Shown piece after piece: positions 52,147-61,944 of a DNA stretch of 64,000 nucleotides. The translations under genes and the position numbers were made by a program. The DNA is from Alphaproteobacteria bacterium (GTDB lineage: Bacteria; Pseudomonadota; Alphaproteobacteria; SMXP01). Each line of letters opens with the position of its first letter. Position 1 is the stretch's first letter. The stretch lies in NCBI GenBank assembly GCA_028285305.1, contig JANQPV010000044.1:1-64000 (forward strand). The letters are read 5' to 3'. The notes beneath the pieces were generated by a model. That model worked only from the letters and a program-made list of their open reading frames with translations, did no database searches and was not told the origin of the DNA.

Positions 52147-53579
52147 GTGAAGCGCGACTGCAAGTACTGGAACAGAGCTCTGATCGCTTGTGCTTCGCCG
52201 CCGACGGCCTGGCCAGGCTTGGACTTCAAGTTCCAAGCATAGATGTCGAAGTGCGCCCAGGTTGTCACGTTGGAGATAAACCTCTTCAGGAACAACGCTG
52301 CGGTAATGGAACCGGCCATCGGTGCATCTGCGATATGATTGACATCGGCGACCTTGGAGTCGAGCCAGCTCTCATAGCCCGGCCATAATGGCATGCGCCA
52401 GAGAGGATCTGCCACTTGGTTCGAAGCCTTTGCGAGAGCGCCCGAAAATTCGTCATCATCCGAATAAAAAGGCGGAAGGTCAGGCCCCAGTGCCGTGCGT
52501 GCGGCGCCGGTCAGTGTGGCCATATCGATCAGGACTTCAGAACCAACTTCGCACGCGTACGACAAGGCATCTGCCAAAATGAGTCGTCCCTCGGCGTCGG
52601 TGTTGCCGATCTCCACACTTTGTCCCGAACGGCTCACGATCACGTCTCCAGGCCGGAATGCCGAAGCCGAGATCGAGTTCTCGACAATGGGTACCAACGT
52701 TCTGAGACGCACTGGAAGGCGTGCTGACATGATCAAATGCGAGAGTCCCAAGACATGGGCAGCACCTCCCATGTCCTTCTTCATCAGGGTCATGGAATTG
52801 CCCGGTTTGAGATTTAGTCCTCCGCTGTCGAAGCAAACGCCTTTTCCAACCAATGTCACGGTTGGATGCGATTCTTCTCCCCAGGTGAGTTCGACCAACC
52901 GGGGCGCTTGAGCTGCCGCACGCCCGACTGTGTGGATAAGCGGGAAATTGCTTGTCAAAAGGTCGTCGCCTACGATGGAGCAAACATCTGCTTTGTGGCT
53001 TGAGGCAATTTGGCGGCAGGCTGTTTCGAGTGCAATGGGCCCCATCGCATTTGCCGGCATATTGACCAGGTCTCTTACGAAGAAGACGGCTTCGATTAGT
53101 CGCTGCACCTGTGACGGTTCCGCGCCTCTTGGAAAGTCTAGACGCGGTCTATCGGTCTGTTGGTCGGCGTTTTTGAATGCATCAAAGCCATAAGAGCCGT
53201 TTGCCCATCCCAAACACGCGAGCACCGGATCAATTTCAAATTCCTCAAGCTCGTTTAGCTTGTATTGCCCAACGGGCAGAGACTTGACCAGAGCTCCGAG
53301 TGCGAATGGATTTGATCTGAAATAGTCTGCCGGATCGGGCCCCAGGCCGAAGCCGACTTCTTTGATCTGCCCTTCTGGGTTGGGTATTCGAACGATTTGG
53401 CCGCGTGTCCCCTTAAAGCGTTCCGACTTGAGCCAAGATTGTGCTGCTGGGGTTTGATCTTTTTGCCAAGAGTCCAGGGAATTCGAACTCAGGGGCGTAA
53501 TCGGAACGCTCGGCTGGTCCCGAGTGGTGTTGAAGATCGCATCGAGGCCGCGTTCTGGTAGAGGCGTAAGTGTCAGCAT
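52143..53579 (-). CDS. Leucyl aminopeptidase (M17 family)
   Basis: 478 residues. Catalytic metal-binding motifs: GKGVCFDSGGLNLKP (about 255-269), KKDMGGAAHVLG and the family signature NTDAEGRLILADAL. The last metal and catalytic residues (Lys, Asp, Arg, Glu) are intact. It hydrolyses N-terminal residues from peptides. The N-terminal domain differs from PepA and resembles the PepB-like alphaproteobacterial type. The stop codon lies within a repeat element. Confidence 0.92.
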   Translation of the reverse strand: MLTLTPLPERGLDAIFNTTRDQPSVPITPLSSNSLDSWQKDQTPAAQSWLKSERFKGTRGQIVRIPNPEGQIKEVGFGLGPDPADYFRSNPFALGALVKSLPVGQYKLNELEEFEIDPVLACLGWANGSYGFDAFKNADQQTDRPRLDFPRGAEPSQVQRLIEAVFFVRDLVNMPANAMGPIALETACRQIASSHKADVCSIVGDDLLTSNFPLIHTVGRAAAQAPRLVELTWGEESHPTVTLVGKGVCFDSGGLNLKPGNSMTLMKKDMGGAAHVLGLSHLIMSARLPVRLRTLVPIVENSISASAFRPGDVIVSRSGQSVEIGNTDAEGRLILADALSYACEVGSEVLIDMATLTGAARTALGPDLPPFYSDDDEFSGALAKASNQVADPLWRMPLWPGYESWLDSKVADVNHIADAPMAGSITAALFLKRFISNVTTWAHFDIYAWNLKSKPGQAVGGEAQAIRALFQYLQSRFT

Positions 53580-53734
53580 TTACCTAAGGATGCGTTCCTC
53601 TCTCTGATACTTTGGTGTCTCAATGCCGCACTCTCGGCTGGCCCGCCGCCGGACCTTTCTCACGATCTCCTGATTTGTCATGATTGGCAAGAGGATATCG
53701 CGGAGTTTCCGTTCTTGTGAGTTCTGCGGATGGT

Positions 53735-54895
53735 TTATTCAATGTCCGCGTTTGCCTCTGCCTCAGTGAGGTCCGGGGTCAGGAGACCGAGCTCGCCGTA
53801 ATATTGCTCCGCTCCCGGATGTAGAGCTACGGGAAGGTTGTGGACCGCGTTTTCCAACCGGATGTTTGTTCCTTGAGGGTGGCTGGAATCCAGAATCTCG
53901 CGATTATCTTCGTGCCAAAGCGCCTTCGTGATCTCATAGACCCGCTCGTGCGAAACGCTTGCGTGTGCAATCCAAATTGCATCTACTTGGATGGTCCCTA
54001 TGCCGTCCAACTGGGCATAAACGGCGTTTGGCAAGGGTTCAAAACGAAATGCCGACATGTTCAGAGGGCCGAATTGATCCTCTCTGAGCGGAATGAGTTT
54101 CGCGGTCCCGTTTCCAACGACCTCGGCGATCAGGTCGATCGGTGGTCCCCCTACAAAGAAGAACGCGTCCAGATCTCCGGCCTGCATCTCTTGAATCGAT
54201 TGTGAAAGGTTTAGAAACTTGATCTCGGCAGGCGGTGCCGGCAACTCCGCCGCCTCTAGGAGCAGGGAGGCAATGGTTTGACTGCCGGAGCCGGATTGAC
54301 CAATTGAGACCCTTTTCCCTGCGAGATCACTGACGTCTTCGACTTCGTCCGTGTTGAGAGCGACCAAATGCACGATCTCTGGATAGAGACGGGCGATGAC
54401 TCTAAAGACATTGTCGCCCGCAAGCCTCTCGAACGGTGGTACACCCGTGGCGGCGGCCTCCAGGACATCCGCTTGGACCAAGGCCGAGGCCACCTTTCCG
54501 TCGTATACCGCCTGAATGTTGCGGGCGGAGCCATCGGATGTTTGCGCGACGGCGATCAGACCTTCAGGTCCGCACCGCTCAGATGCCAGACAGCGAATGG
54601 CTTGAGGTGGGTGAGAGATAATTGTCGCTAGTCCGTTGCCAATCGAGAAATAAGTACCGGAATGGGAGCCGGTCGCTATTTTGAAAAGGAGAGGTTCTGA
54701 GGGTACGCCAACAGGAACCAATTCGATTTCTGGCTTTGGTTGGGGAATGGGCTGCGCTTGCGTCGGCGAAAGCCATGCCGCAGCGATTATCACCAACCAA
54801 AGAGAGGTGAGAACCACATTCCGGCTCGCGTGTCGATCCCTCATGATAAAGATATACTTCGTTCCCCTCGTTTTCGCGGGGGGTGATGCGCTCAT
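53735..54895 (-). CDS. TAXI-family TRAP-type substrate-binding protein
   Basis: 386 residues from ATG 54895, or 369 from ATG 54844, which would put the signal peptide (about 9-30, ending TQAQ) at the N-terminus. The TAXI signature region is FKIATGSHSGTYFSIGNGLA. Later, VSIGQSGSGSQTIASLLLEAA and DAFFFVGGPPID match the family. TAXI proteins deliver substrates to fused TRAP permeases, but no permease is nearby. The shorter start has a cleaner signal peptide, while the longer has a better-spaced ribosome-binding site. Confidence 0.82.
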   Translation of the reverse strand: MSASPPAKTRGTKYIFIMRDRHASRNVVLTSLWLVIIAAAWLSPTQAQPIPQPKPEIELVPVGVPSEPLLFKIATGSHSGTYFSIGNGLATIISHPPQAIRCLASERCGPEGLIAVAQTSDGSARNIQAVYDGKVASALVQADVLEAAATGVPPFERLAGDNVFRVIARLYPEIVHLVALNTDEVEDVSDLAGKRVSIGQSGSGSQTIASLLLEAAELPAPPAEIKFLNLSQSIQEMQAGDLDAFFFVGGPPIDLIAEVVGNGTAKLIPLREDQFGPLNMSAFRFEPLPNAVYAQLDGIGTIQVDAIWIAHASVSHERVYEITKALWHEDNREILDSSHPQGTNIRLENAVHNLPVALHPGAEQYYGELGLLTPDLTEAEANADIE

Positions 54896-55109
54896 TCGGA
54901 GGCATTTTCCTGTCTAGAGTTCATAGCTTAAGTTTCGTCCGCGACCCAGTCCCAGTTGCGACAAAGGTACGATTAACGCTTTGTTGATGTGTTCAAGACA
55001 CACTTGCCCCAAAATGGGAAAGCCCAACACGGTGCGTGCGTTAGATCCCAAAACCTTCTCGGCCCATTCATTATGGCTGGTGTGAACAACAATTTCGGAA
55101 ATGTGTAGA

Positions 55110-55901
55110 ATGAAAGAACCAAAATTGGATCGTGTAGTGAGGGCAGGTGTGATTGGCGCGGTCGTTCTTTCGCTGGCTGCCTGCAATTCTATGGGCGAAA
55201 AAGGGGATCCTGCGGCGGGTCCTGAACGCCAATCCATGAAATTGGATCCGAACTCGGACAATCCTTTAACGCTCGCCGCGTACTGGGGCGAGAAGTACGA
55301 AAAGAATCCCAATGATACCGAAGCTGCGCTCAATTATGGTCAGAACCTGAGATATATCGGTCGACACAAAAAGGCGGTCAGCGTCTTGGCGGGTGCGCTT
55401 GTCATCGTGCCGAAGAACCCGGAGCTGCTTGCTGAATACGGTAAGGCGTTAACGGAAACCAATCGATTGGAAGAGGGACTGGATTATCTGAGGAGGGCGG
55501 ACGCGCTTCAGCCTGGCGATTGGAAAATCCTATCGGCTCAGGGCGTGACTTTGGACAAGCTCAGTCGCCATGGGGAGGCTCAACGCTATTACGAAAGTGC
55601 TTTGTCAGTGTCTCCTGACAATCCCACGATCCTGAACAATTACGCATTGTCGGAAGCCGAGAATGGACGAATCGAGGCCGCTGAGAATCTCTTGCGGCGG
55701 GCGGTGCAACAACCGTCCGCAACAGCTCAGATGCGTCAAAACTTGGCTTTGATTTTGGGTCTACAAGGAAAATTCGAAGACGCAAGGAAGTATGCTTCGC
55801 TCGATCTTCCTCCGGATTTGGTGAACGAAAACATGGAAGCGCTCAAAATGATGGTTAACGAACCGTCTCCTTGGGAAGCGCTCAAAGAGCTGGATCACTA
55901 G
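55110..55901 (+). CDS. tadD: Lipoprotein with TPR repeats, TadD-like
   Basis: 263 residues with a lipobox (LSLAAC near residue 27). TPR-type helical pairs fill about 55-230, starting near NDTEAALNYGQNLRYIGRHKKAV and including PELLAEYGKALTETNRLEEGLDYLRRAD (split here for length). The family is TadD, an outer-membrane-associated factor in Flp pilus assembly. The ATG at 55110 is used since the ATG at 55101 has no room for a ribosome-binding site. It faces the tad operon from the opposite strand. Confidence 0.8.
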   Translation: MKEPKLDRVVRAGVIGAVVLSLAACNSMGEKGDPAAGPERQSMKLDPNSDNPLTLAAYWGEKYEKNPNDTEAALNYGQNLRYIGRHKKAVSVLAGALVIVPKNPELLAEYGKALTETNRLEEGLDYLRRADALQPGDWKILSAQGVTLDKLSRHGEAQRYYESALSVSPDNPTILNNYALSEAENGRIEAAENLLRRAVQQPSATAQMRQNLALILGLQGKFEDARKYASLDLPPDLVNENMEALKMMVNEPSPWEALKELDH

Positions 55902-56217
55902 GTCCTCGCTTCTTCAAAACGACAATCTTTAGAGTGTCCAGCAGCTTATTGAGTGCCGTGGTGCACGGCGATCCTCCATCCTATGTAACTCTTTGGACGG
56001 CTCTATAGCTGGCCATACCGAAGGTGATGGGTACGGGCTTTAGTGATAAACTCTTGCATTCGGTGATGACGCCTTGTGGCTCTGAAGGGGAGGGCAGGTG
56101 GCACGACTTGCCGTTCAGCTGTTCGGATACCATCAGGGAGCCAGTCTCCGTACACCGCCGATACTCTTTCGGTCAGCTGCACATGGCTAAGAATTTGGTG
56201 ACCAGCGTTTTGGAGGC
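55902..56217. other. 316-base gap between tadD and tadC
   Basis: Contains a hairpin, GCCGTG at 55955-55960 with CACGGC at 55964-55969. Around it TAGAGTGTCCA (55930-55940) and TGGACGGCTCTA (55994-56005) are nearly inverted repeats, suggesting a diverged relative of the palindromic repeats at 58-94 and 52112-52146. A 65-codon frame (56024-56221, plus) overlaps tadC and lacks features of a gene. Nothing else is recognised. Both flanking genes converge here, so it is a terminator region. Confidence 0.5.
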
Positions 56218-57183
56218 TTAGAACGTCTGCATCACTTGGATAATGGCGGGGCCCAAGATCACCACAAACAACACCGGCAGAAAGAACACGATCATCGGGA
56301 CCGTAAGCTGTGCCGGAAGCGCTGCGGCCTTCTTCTCGGCTTCTGCCATCCGCATATCGCGATTTTCTTGGGCCATGACGCGAAGCGCCGTTCCCAACCG
56401 CGTTCCATAGCGCTCGGCCTGGACAAGGGACGTTCCAACTGCCTTTACGCCAGGCAATCCAGTACGTATGCCGATGTTTTCGAAGGCCTGACGGCGCTCC
56501 TGGAGGTAGCTGAGTTCGGCGGTCGTTAAGCTGAGTTCTTCGGCCAATTCGATCGACTGAGATCCGATCTCTTCTGCGACTTTATTGAATGCCGCTTCGA
56601 TCGACATGCCGGCTTCTACGCAGATCAAAAGCAGGTCCAAAGCATCCGGGAACGCCTCACTGATCGACTGTTGGCGTTTTTGGATAAGATTTGTAATGAA
56701 CAAATTTGGGAAGTAGAAACCCAAATAGGCTGCACCCAAACAGATAGCAGCTTTCACCGTATCCGGCTGATCGATCACGTTTAACACGAACAAATAGATG
56801 ATTGCAGCAAACAGCATGATGATGGGCGTAACGACCCGAAAGAACAGGAATGTGATCAGAGGCTTTTCGCCGCGAAAACCAGCCTGGGTCAATTTGAGCT
56901 TCGTTTTCTCATTCGACAAGGCCTCGCGCAGGTTGAGCTTGGTAACGAGGTTCGCCATGTAAGTTGCTGGGGTCGAGCGCAGATTCCCACGCCCGCTGAG
57001 CAACTCTTCGCGTTGTTTAGCCTTCAATCGTTCGCGCTCGCGCGCCACCGAGTCCAGCCGTGACGCCAACCGATCCGATCGCAAATAGGGGTAGCCCAGC
57101 GTTATGATGGTCGCAAAAACGGCGACTGCGGTGATGCCGGAAACGACAATTTGGGGGTCGAGGATGAGAAAAAGAAAGTCCAT
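56218..57183 (-). CDS. tadC: Tad pilus inner-membrane protein TadC
   Basis: 321 residues, type II secretion F-family fold. Membrane segments lie near 10-30, 120-150, 153-170 and 295-315 with the GspF helical domain between (SEAFPDALDLLLICVEAGMSIEAAFNKVAEEI, shortened: residues about 185-216). It anchors the ATPase in the pilus assembly platform together with TadB. It is 26 bases after tadB and ends the operon. Confidence 0.93.
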   Translation of the reverse strand: MDFLFLILDPQIVVSGITAVAVFATIITLGYPYLRSDRLASRLDSVARERERLKAKQREELLSGRGNLRSTPATYMANLVTKLNLREALSNEKTKLKLTQAGFRGEKPLITFLFFRVVTPIIMLFAAIIYLFVLNVIDQPDTVKAAICLGAAYLGFYFPNLFITNLIQKRQQSISEAFPDALDLLLICVEAGMSIEAAFNKVAEEIGSQSIELAEELSLTTAELSYLQERRQAFENIGIRTGLPGVKAVGTSLVQAERYGTRLGTALRVMAQENRDMRMAEAEKKAAALPAQLTVPMIVFFLPVLFVVILGPAIIQVMQTF

Positions 57184-57209
57184 GGTCTGTCGCGATCTTG
57201 TTCGGTGGC

Positions 57210-58208
57210 CTAAATCTTGAAATTCATCATCTTCTTCATGATGATGACTCCCATCAGCATCCAGATCGCGCCGCCGGCGATCATGAGATTTCCCAACCGT
57301 TCAGTAAAAAGAATGTTCATGTAGTCTGGAGACGTGAGATAGACCATGATCATCACACCGGGCGGCAAGCTGCCGATGATGCCGGCGGAAGCCTTTGCTT
57401 CTGCCGACATGGCTTTGATCTTCGCCTTCAATTTCTTTCTTCCACGCAGCACCTCGGAAAGATTTCTTAAGGCTTCCGATAGGTTACCGCCCGTCTTTGA
57501 CTGGATCGACAATACGATGGAAAAGAAGTTCAACTCTGGAACGGGAATGCGTGTGTGCATGCTCTGGAGCGCTTGTTCGATCGGTACGCCGACTTTCCCA
57601 GCCTCAACCAGACGTGCGAATTCCGGGCCGACCGGGGCGGGCGCCTCCTGAGAGATCAAGTTCAAACAATCGTTCAAGGGTAAGCCTGCCTCGACACCGC
57701 GAACAATCACGTCAATGGAGTTCGGAAATTCGGTCAAAAAAGCGCGTTGGCGCTGGCGGGCCAAATAGCCAATCACCCAGCGCGGGATTCCGAAGGTTGC
57801 GGCAAAGGCCACGGCCACGGTCAAAAGCAAATTGGAAAAGAGAACGAATATTACCACGCTGAATAGCACCCCGACAAAGACCGAAATCAGCCAAAAGTTC
57901 GAAGGCGTGAGTGACAATCCGGCCCGCTGCAACTGGGTTTGCAGGGTGATGTTCTTCTTGGCTTCTTGCTGCTGCTCTTCGATTTTTTTGATGGTTTCTT
58001 CGACTTGGCGGCGGCGCTCTTTTGTCTTGTCCAGCGGATTTGCTTTGGTCGGCGCGTTGCCCGCATCTGCGCGAGCCACGCCTTTAAGGCGTTTGTTGGT
58101 CCGTTCCTGACGTTCTAGAGAAGGAGAGAAAAAGGCAAAGCCGACCGCAATGATGCTGGCGATCATCGTGATTGATGCAACAATGGCAATGATAACGGTT
58201 TGCGACAT
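57210..58208 (-). CDS. tadB: Tad pilus inner-membrane protein TadB
   Basis: 332 residues. An N-terminal membrane segment (about 5-28), a charged coiled coil (KKIEEQQQEAKK near 80), two central segments and the GspF domain (FPNSIDVIVRGVEAGLPL) followed by a C-terminal membrane pair. Platform partner of TadC. It follows cpaF after 28 bases. Confidence 0.93.
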   Translation of the reverse strand: MSQTVIIAIVASITMIASIIAVGFAFFSPSLERQERTNKRLKGVARADAGNAPTKANPLDKTKERRRQVEETIKKIEEQQQEAKKNITLQTQLQRAGLSLTPSNFWLISVFVGVLFSVVIFVLFSNLLLTVAVAFAATFGIPRWVIGYLARQRQRAFLTEFPNSIDVIVRGVEAGLPLNDCLNLISQEAPAPVGPEFARLVEAGKVGVPIEQALQSMHTRIPVPELNFFSIVLSIQSKTGGNLSEALRNLSEVLRGRKKLKAKIKAMSAEAKASAGIIGSLPPGVMIMVYLTSPDYMNILFTERLGNLMIAGGAIWMLMGVIIMKKMMNFKI

Positions 58209-58236
58209 GTACGGTTACTCTTGGTTACGCGAAGCG

Positions 58237-59694
58237 TTAGGCCTCCGCTTTTTCGAGGGCCAAGGCGAGTTTCTTATGCAGCCCGTAATAGCGGGCGCGA
58301 TCCCAAAACTTTGGACGAGCGATGCCTGTTGAACGATGCTTTCCGAGCACGCGACCCGACTCATCATCCCCATCAATGTCGTAAATGAAGAGGTCTTGGG
58401 TGATGATGACATCACCTTCCATCCCGATCACTTCGGTGACATTCGTAATGCGGCGAGAGCCATCGCGAAGACGGGCCGCCTGGATGATCACGTCGATGGA
58501 TCCAACGATCATTTCCCGAATGGTTTTAGAGGGTAGATTATAGCCACCCATGGTGATCATGCTCTCCACACGGCTGAGTGCTTCACGCGGTGAGTTGGCG
58601 TGGAGTGTGCCCATTGAGCCGTCGTGGCCGGTGTTCATTGCCTGGAGCAAGTCGAAGGCTTCCGGTCCGCGAACCTCGCCCACGATGATCCGCTCGGGAC
58701 GCATCCGCAGACAGTTCTTGACCAGATCGCGCATCGTCACTTCGCCTTGTCCTTCCAGGTTTGGTGGACGCGTTTCCAGACGCACAACATGGGGCTGTTG
58801 CAATTGTAGCTCGGCGGCGTCCTCGGCGGTGATGACGCGTTCGTCTTCTTCTATGAAGCCGGTCAAGCAGTTGAGCAAGGTCGTCTTACCCGAACCTGTA
58901 CCGCCAGAGATCAGGACATTACATCTGCAGGCTCCAATGACCTCCAACACTTCAGCCCCTTCCGGAGAGATGGAGCCGAAATTGACAAGGTCCGACATTT
59001 TGAGCTTGTCTTTTTTAAATTTCCGGATGGTCAGTGTCGGACCATCTAGGGCCAATGGGGGCGCAATGACGTTGACGCGGCTGCCATCTTGCAGACGGGC
59101 GTCACAAATGGGGCTCGATTCATCGACGCGGCGGCCTACTTGGCTCACAATCCGCTGACAGATGTTCATCAATTGGGCGTTATCGCGGAACCGGGTTTTC
59201 GTCAGTTGAATCCGGCCGGCGACTTCGATAAAGACTCGATTGGCGCCGTTGACCATGATGTCCGCGATGTCGTCCCTGGCCAAAAGCGGTTCCAGCGGGC
59301 CGTAGCCCAGGACGTCATTGCAAATGTCTTGGAGAAGATCTTCTTGTTCGGAGATACTCATCACGACATTTTTGATCGCGATGATTTCGTTTACGATGTC
59401 TCTGATTTCTTCGCGGGCGGACTCGGGGTCAAGCTGCGCGAGTTGGGCCAGATTGATCGTATCGATCAGTGTATTGAAGATCGTGGTCTTGATCTCATAG
59501 TAGTCTTCGGAGCGTTCTTCCGCTTCTTTGGGAGCGGGCGCGGTTTCCGGCGAAACGGGAGTTGGAGCCGTTTTGGCAGGTTCACTCGCGCGTGCGTCCG
59601 CTCCGCCTGCCGGTCCGGTTGGTGCCGGGCTTGGCTTTTGCGCGGCGCCTTGATCTATCTTCGGCGCCTCCCCTGTTCCACGCTTTCCGAACAT
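58237..59694 (-). CDS. cpaF: Tad pilus assembly ATPase CpaF/TadA
   Basis: 485 residues of the secretion ATPase superfamily. The N-terminal 70 residues are a proline/alanine/serine-rich stretch, then comes the N-terminal domain (about 80-190). The core has Walker A (SGGTGSGKTTLLNCL), the Asp box, Walker B (ERIIVGEVRG) and the His box (MGTLHANSPREAL). It drives Flp pilus extension and, in some species, retraction. The start is 3 bases after the cpaE stop. Confidence 0.96.
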   Translation of the reverse strand: MFGKRGTGEAPKIDQGAAQKPSPAPTGPAGGADARASEPAKTAPTPVSPETAPAPKEAEERSEDYYEIKTTIFNTLIDTINLAQLAQLDPESAREEIRDIVNEIIAIKNVVMSISEQEDLLQDICNDVLGYGPLEPLLARDDIADIMVNGANRVFIEVAGRIQLTKTRFRDNAQLMNICQRIVSQVGRRVDESSPICDARLQDGSRVNVIAPPLALDGPTLTIRKFKKDKLKMSDLVNFGSISPEGAEVLEVIGACRCNVLISGGTGSGKTTLLNCLTGFIEEDERVITAEDAAELQLQQPHVVRLETRPPNLEGQGEVTMRDLVKNCLRMRPERIIVGEVRGPEAFDLLQAMNTGHDGSMGTLHANSPREALSRVESMITMGGYNLPSKTIREMIVGSIDVIIQAARLRDGSRRITNVTEVIGMEGDVIITQDLFIYDIDGDDESGRVLGKHRSTGIARPKFWDRARYYGLHKKLALALEKAEA

Positions 59695-59697
59695 CTA

Positions 59698-61161
59698 TTA
59701 GGCACTCCGCTTTTGGAACTTCAAGAAATCGAAGATAGAAGACTTGCGTCTCTTTGTGGGTTCGCGGCCGCTGATGACCGACGCAAGCTCGGTGAGCACT
59801 TTAGCGGCTTCTGCTTTTGGTTCTACTTCTTCGAGCATTTGGCCGTTATTGGCTGCTGTGCCGAACAATTCCGCATCGAACGGAACAAGAAATGACGGTG
59901 CAATCCCGACCGCCTCTGCGAAGTCCCGATCGGAGATTTCGATCTTTTTGGACAGCCCGACCTTGTTCAGAACCAAGTGTGGTGCCGGGTCATTGGGGCG
60001 CGCCACTTTGAGCAACTCAAACAGGTTCATGGTGTTGCGCAGGCTAGAAAGCTCAGGTGTTGCAACGAGTACTATTTCATCCGCGGAGAGAAGAACGGAT
60101 TTGCTCCAGCCCGTCCATTGATGGGGCAGGTCGATGATGACATAGGGCATCGATTTACGGACAACATCGAGGACCGTTTCATAAGAAATCGGATCGAGGT
60201 CGAGTGTCCGGTCGAGCAGACTCGGTGCAGCCAATAGACTTAAGCGGGACGTGCAGCGAACGAGAAGGCGCTCCAAAAGCACATCATCCACTCGTTCCGG
60301 AGACAACAAAGCGTCGGCAACGCCTTGCACCGGGTCCTGATTGAAGTTCAGGCTTGCGGTTCCGAAAGGCAAGTCTAAGTCTGTGACCGCTGTTCCCTCT
60401 TCAAACTTTTCAGCCAAGAGCCAGCCCACATTATGTGCGAGCGTGCTTGCTCCCACGCCGCCTTTGGTACCCATAAAGACGATCGTACGGCCAATGGTAG
60501 AGGCTTCCGGATCTGAGTAGAGCGAGGCAATTGTCTCGATAACCTGGATCGGGTTAAGCGGTGCGACCAGGTATTCGCTGACACCTTGGCGGATGAACTC
60601 GCGATAGATCTTTACGTCGTTTGCGCGTCCGACAACGATCACTTTCGTACCTGGGTCACAAACTTCTGCGAGGCGGGCCAATTCGTCAAAGATCGACTCG
60701 TCGTCTTTTTCGGATTCGACGATAACAAGATTGGGTGTTGAAGTTTCTTTGAAATAGTCGACCGCGCCGACAATGCCACCCATTTGGACGGTGACGTGGG
60801 CTTTGCTCAAGCGCCGGTCGTTCGCCGCCTTTTGAATAACCGCTCCCGTTTGGGGAGAGGCGCAGAAGGCTTGAATGCTGATGCGGGGGATCGGTGCGAT
60901 ATCGACGCCTTTCGATTGGTTCGTATCGGCACCCTCTTCATCTGCGGTGAGTTCGCTTATGGCCTCTTCCGCAACTTGGTCTCCCTGAAGGGCGGCTTCA
61001 GCTGCAGCCTCATCGACATAAGCCGGCTTAGGGGCTGCTTCGCTTGGCTGGCCGGTCTCAGTCGCCGCACCGTCGCCAGCGTCCGTGCTCGGATTGCTGT
61101 CCGGCCCCTTCGCCGAGTCTGTATTCGGCTGATACGCTTGTTCACCTAGCGGATTATTCAT
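59698..61161 (-). CDS. cpaE: Tad pilus localization protein CpaE/TadZ
   Basis: 487 residues. A long polar N-terminus of about 95 residues (Glu/Ala/Pro-rich) precedes an atypical receiver-like domain (about 100-225) and a ParA/MinD-type ATPase domain (MGTKGGVGASTLAHNVGW, with the deviant Walker A). It positions the Tad machine at a pole. ATG 61161 is preferred to GTG 61173 since GGTGGAAA is just upstream of it. Confidence 0.94.
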   Translation of the reverse strand: MNNPLGEQAYQPNTDSAKGPDSNPSTDAGDGAATETGQPSEAAPKPAYVDEAAAEAALQGDQVAEEAISELTADEEGADTNQSKGVDIAPIPRISIQAFCASPQTGAVIQKAANDRRLSKAHVTVQMGGIVGAVDYFKETSTPNLVIVESEKDDESIFDELARLAEVCDPGTKVIVVGRANDVKIYREFIRQGVSEYLVAPLNPIQVIETIASLYSDPEASTIGRTIVFMGTKGGVGASTLAHNVGWLLAEKFEEGTAVTDLDLPFGTASLNFNQDPVQGVADALLSPERVDDVLLERLLVRCTSRLSLLAAPSLLDRTLDLDPISYETVLDVVRKSMPYVIIDLPHQWTGWSKSVLLSADEIVLVATPELSSLRNTMNLFELLKVARPNDPAPHLVLNKVGLSKKIEISDRDFAEAVGIAPSFLVPFDAELFGTAANNGQMLEEVEPKAEAAKVLTELASVISGREPTKRRKSSIFDFLKFQKRSA

Positions 61162-61201
61162 TGTTTCCACCACTTTTTTTATGTGTTACGCTTTTCTAAT
61201 T

Positions 61202-61882
61202 CTACTCGTCACCGATCGCGTCGCTGATAGCGCCTGATTCTTCATCCGTGCGTTCCGTTCCCGATGACTCGCCTTCGCGGTACTTTTCGAGGACAGTTGT
61301 GCGACGTTGAACATCGGAAGGTGTCATGCCCCGGGGCGCAATGAGATCATGCGGATCTTCAAGTACGGCCGCCAGGTTGTTCTGTGTCGCGCAACCATGG
61401 TTGGGGTGCGGAAGGTTCCGCGGAGAAAAGCCCAGATTCTTGGACCAATCGCCGCACTCTTTCGTTGATGCAACATAATGTGTGAAGCGCAGAATGATGG
61501 GTGCTACCGCGCCATCGGCTGACCCGTCATAAGCGCCGGTTTGCAGGTATTTTTCCGTAAGGCCCAATTGTGCAAGGTTGCGCTTCACGTCCTCAGCGAC
61601 CTTGCTCGCGGCAAATGCGTTGCCGGACTGCATGGGCATATCGATGTTTACAAAACCGTGTCCCTTCATTCTGTAAAGGGAGGCAAACTCGTTGATCCGA
61701 TAGCGGTCTTCGGCCGTCAATTGTGTTTGTCCGGGTTCTACCGCAATATGGAGCGTTGCGTCTTCTGCGGAGACTTCAATCGGATGACGTTCTTGTACGG
61801 AAAGAGCCCGCTCTTCGCCATTCAGAACTGGCATGCACGCACCGAGCGTCAAGAGCATGCTAATGGTGAGAAAACGTTTCAT
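61202..61882 (-). CDS. cpaD: Tad pilus lipoprotein CpaD
   Basis: 226 residues. The lipobox is LTLGAC (Cys about residue 16). The body contains an OmpA-like-half region with the CpaD signature VAEDVKRNLAQLG and the C-terminal NLGFSPRNLPHPNHGCATQNNLAA (in part). It works beside the CpaC secretin in the outer membrane. It is between cpaC and cpaE, the standard order. Confidence 0.92.
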   Translation of the reverse strand: MKRFLTISMLLTLGACMPVLNGEERALSVQERHPIEVSAEDATLHIAVEPGQTQLTAEDRYRINEFASLYRMKGHGFVNIDMPMQSGNAFAASKVAEDVKRNLAQLGLTEKYLQTGAYDGSADGAVAPIILRFTHYVASTKECGDWSKNLGFSPRNLPHPNHGCATQNNLAAVLEDPHDLIAPRGMTPSDVQRRTTVLEKYREGESSGTERTDEESGAISDAIGDE

Positions 61883-61944
61883 CTGTTCGTTACTCCGTTA
61901 TGAAATCGATATGCGCCTTGCGCTATCTGTTTCCAATTATTCTC

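Noticed and set aside
54973-54987. Second CtrA box upstream of tadD
   Set aside because: TTAA-N7-TTGA has one mismatch and stands in A/T-containing DNA; too weak to annotate as a site.
56024-56221. 65-codon plus-strand frame after tadD
   Set aside because: Overlaps the end of tadC, no domain, and lies in a terminator-type gap.
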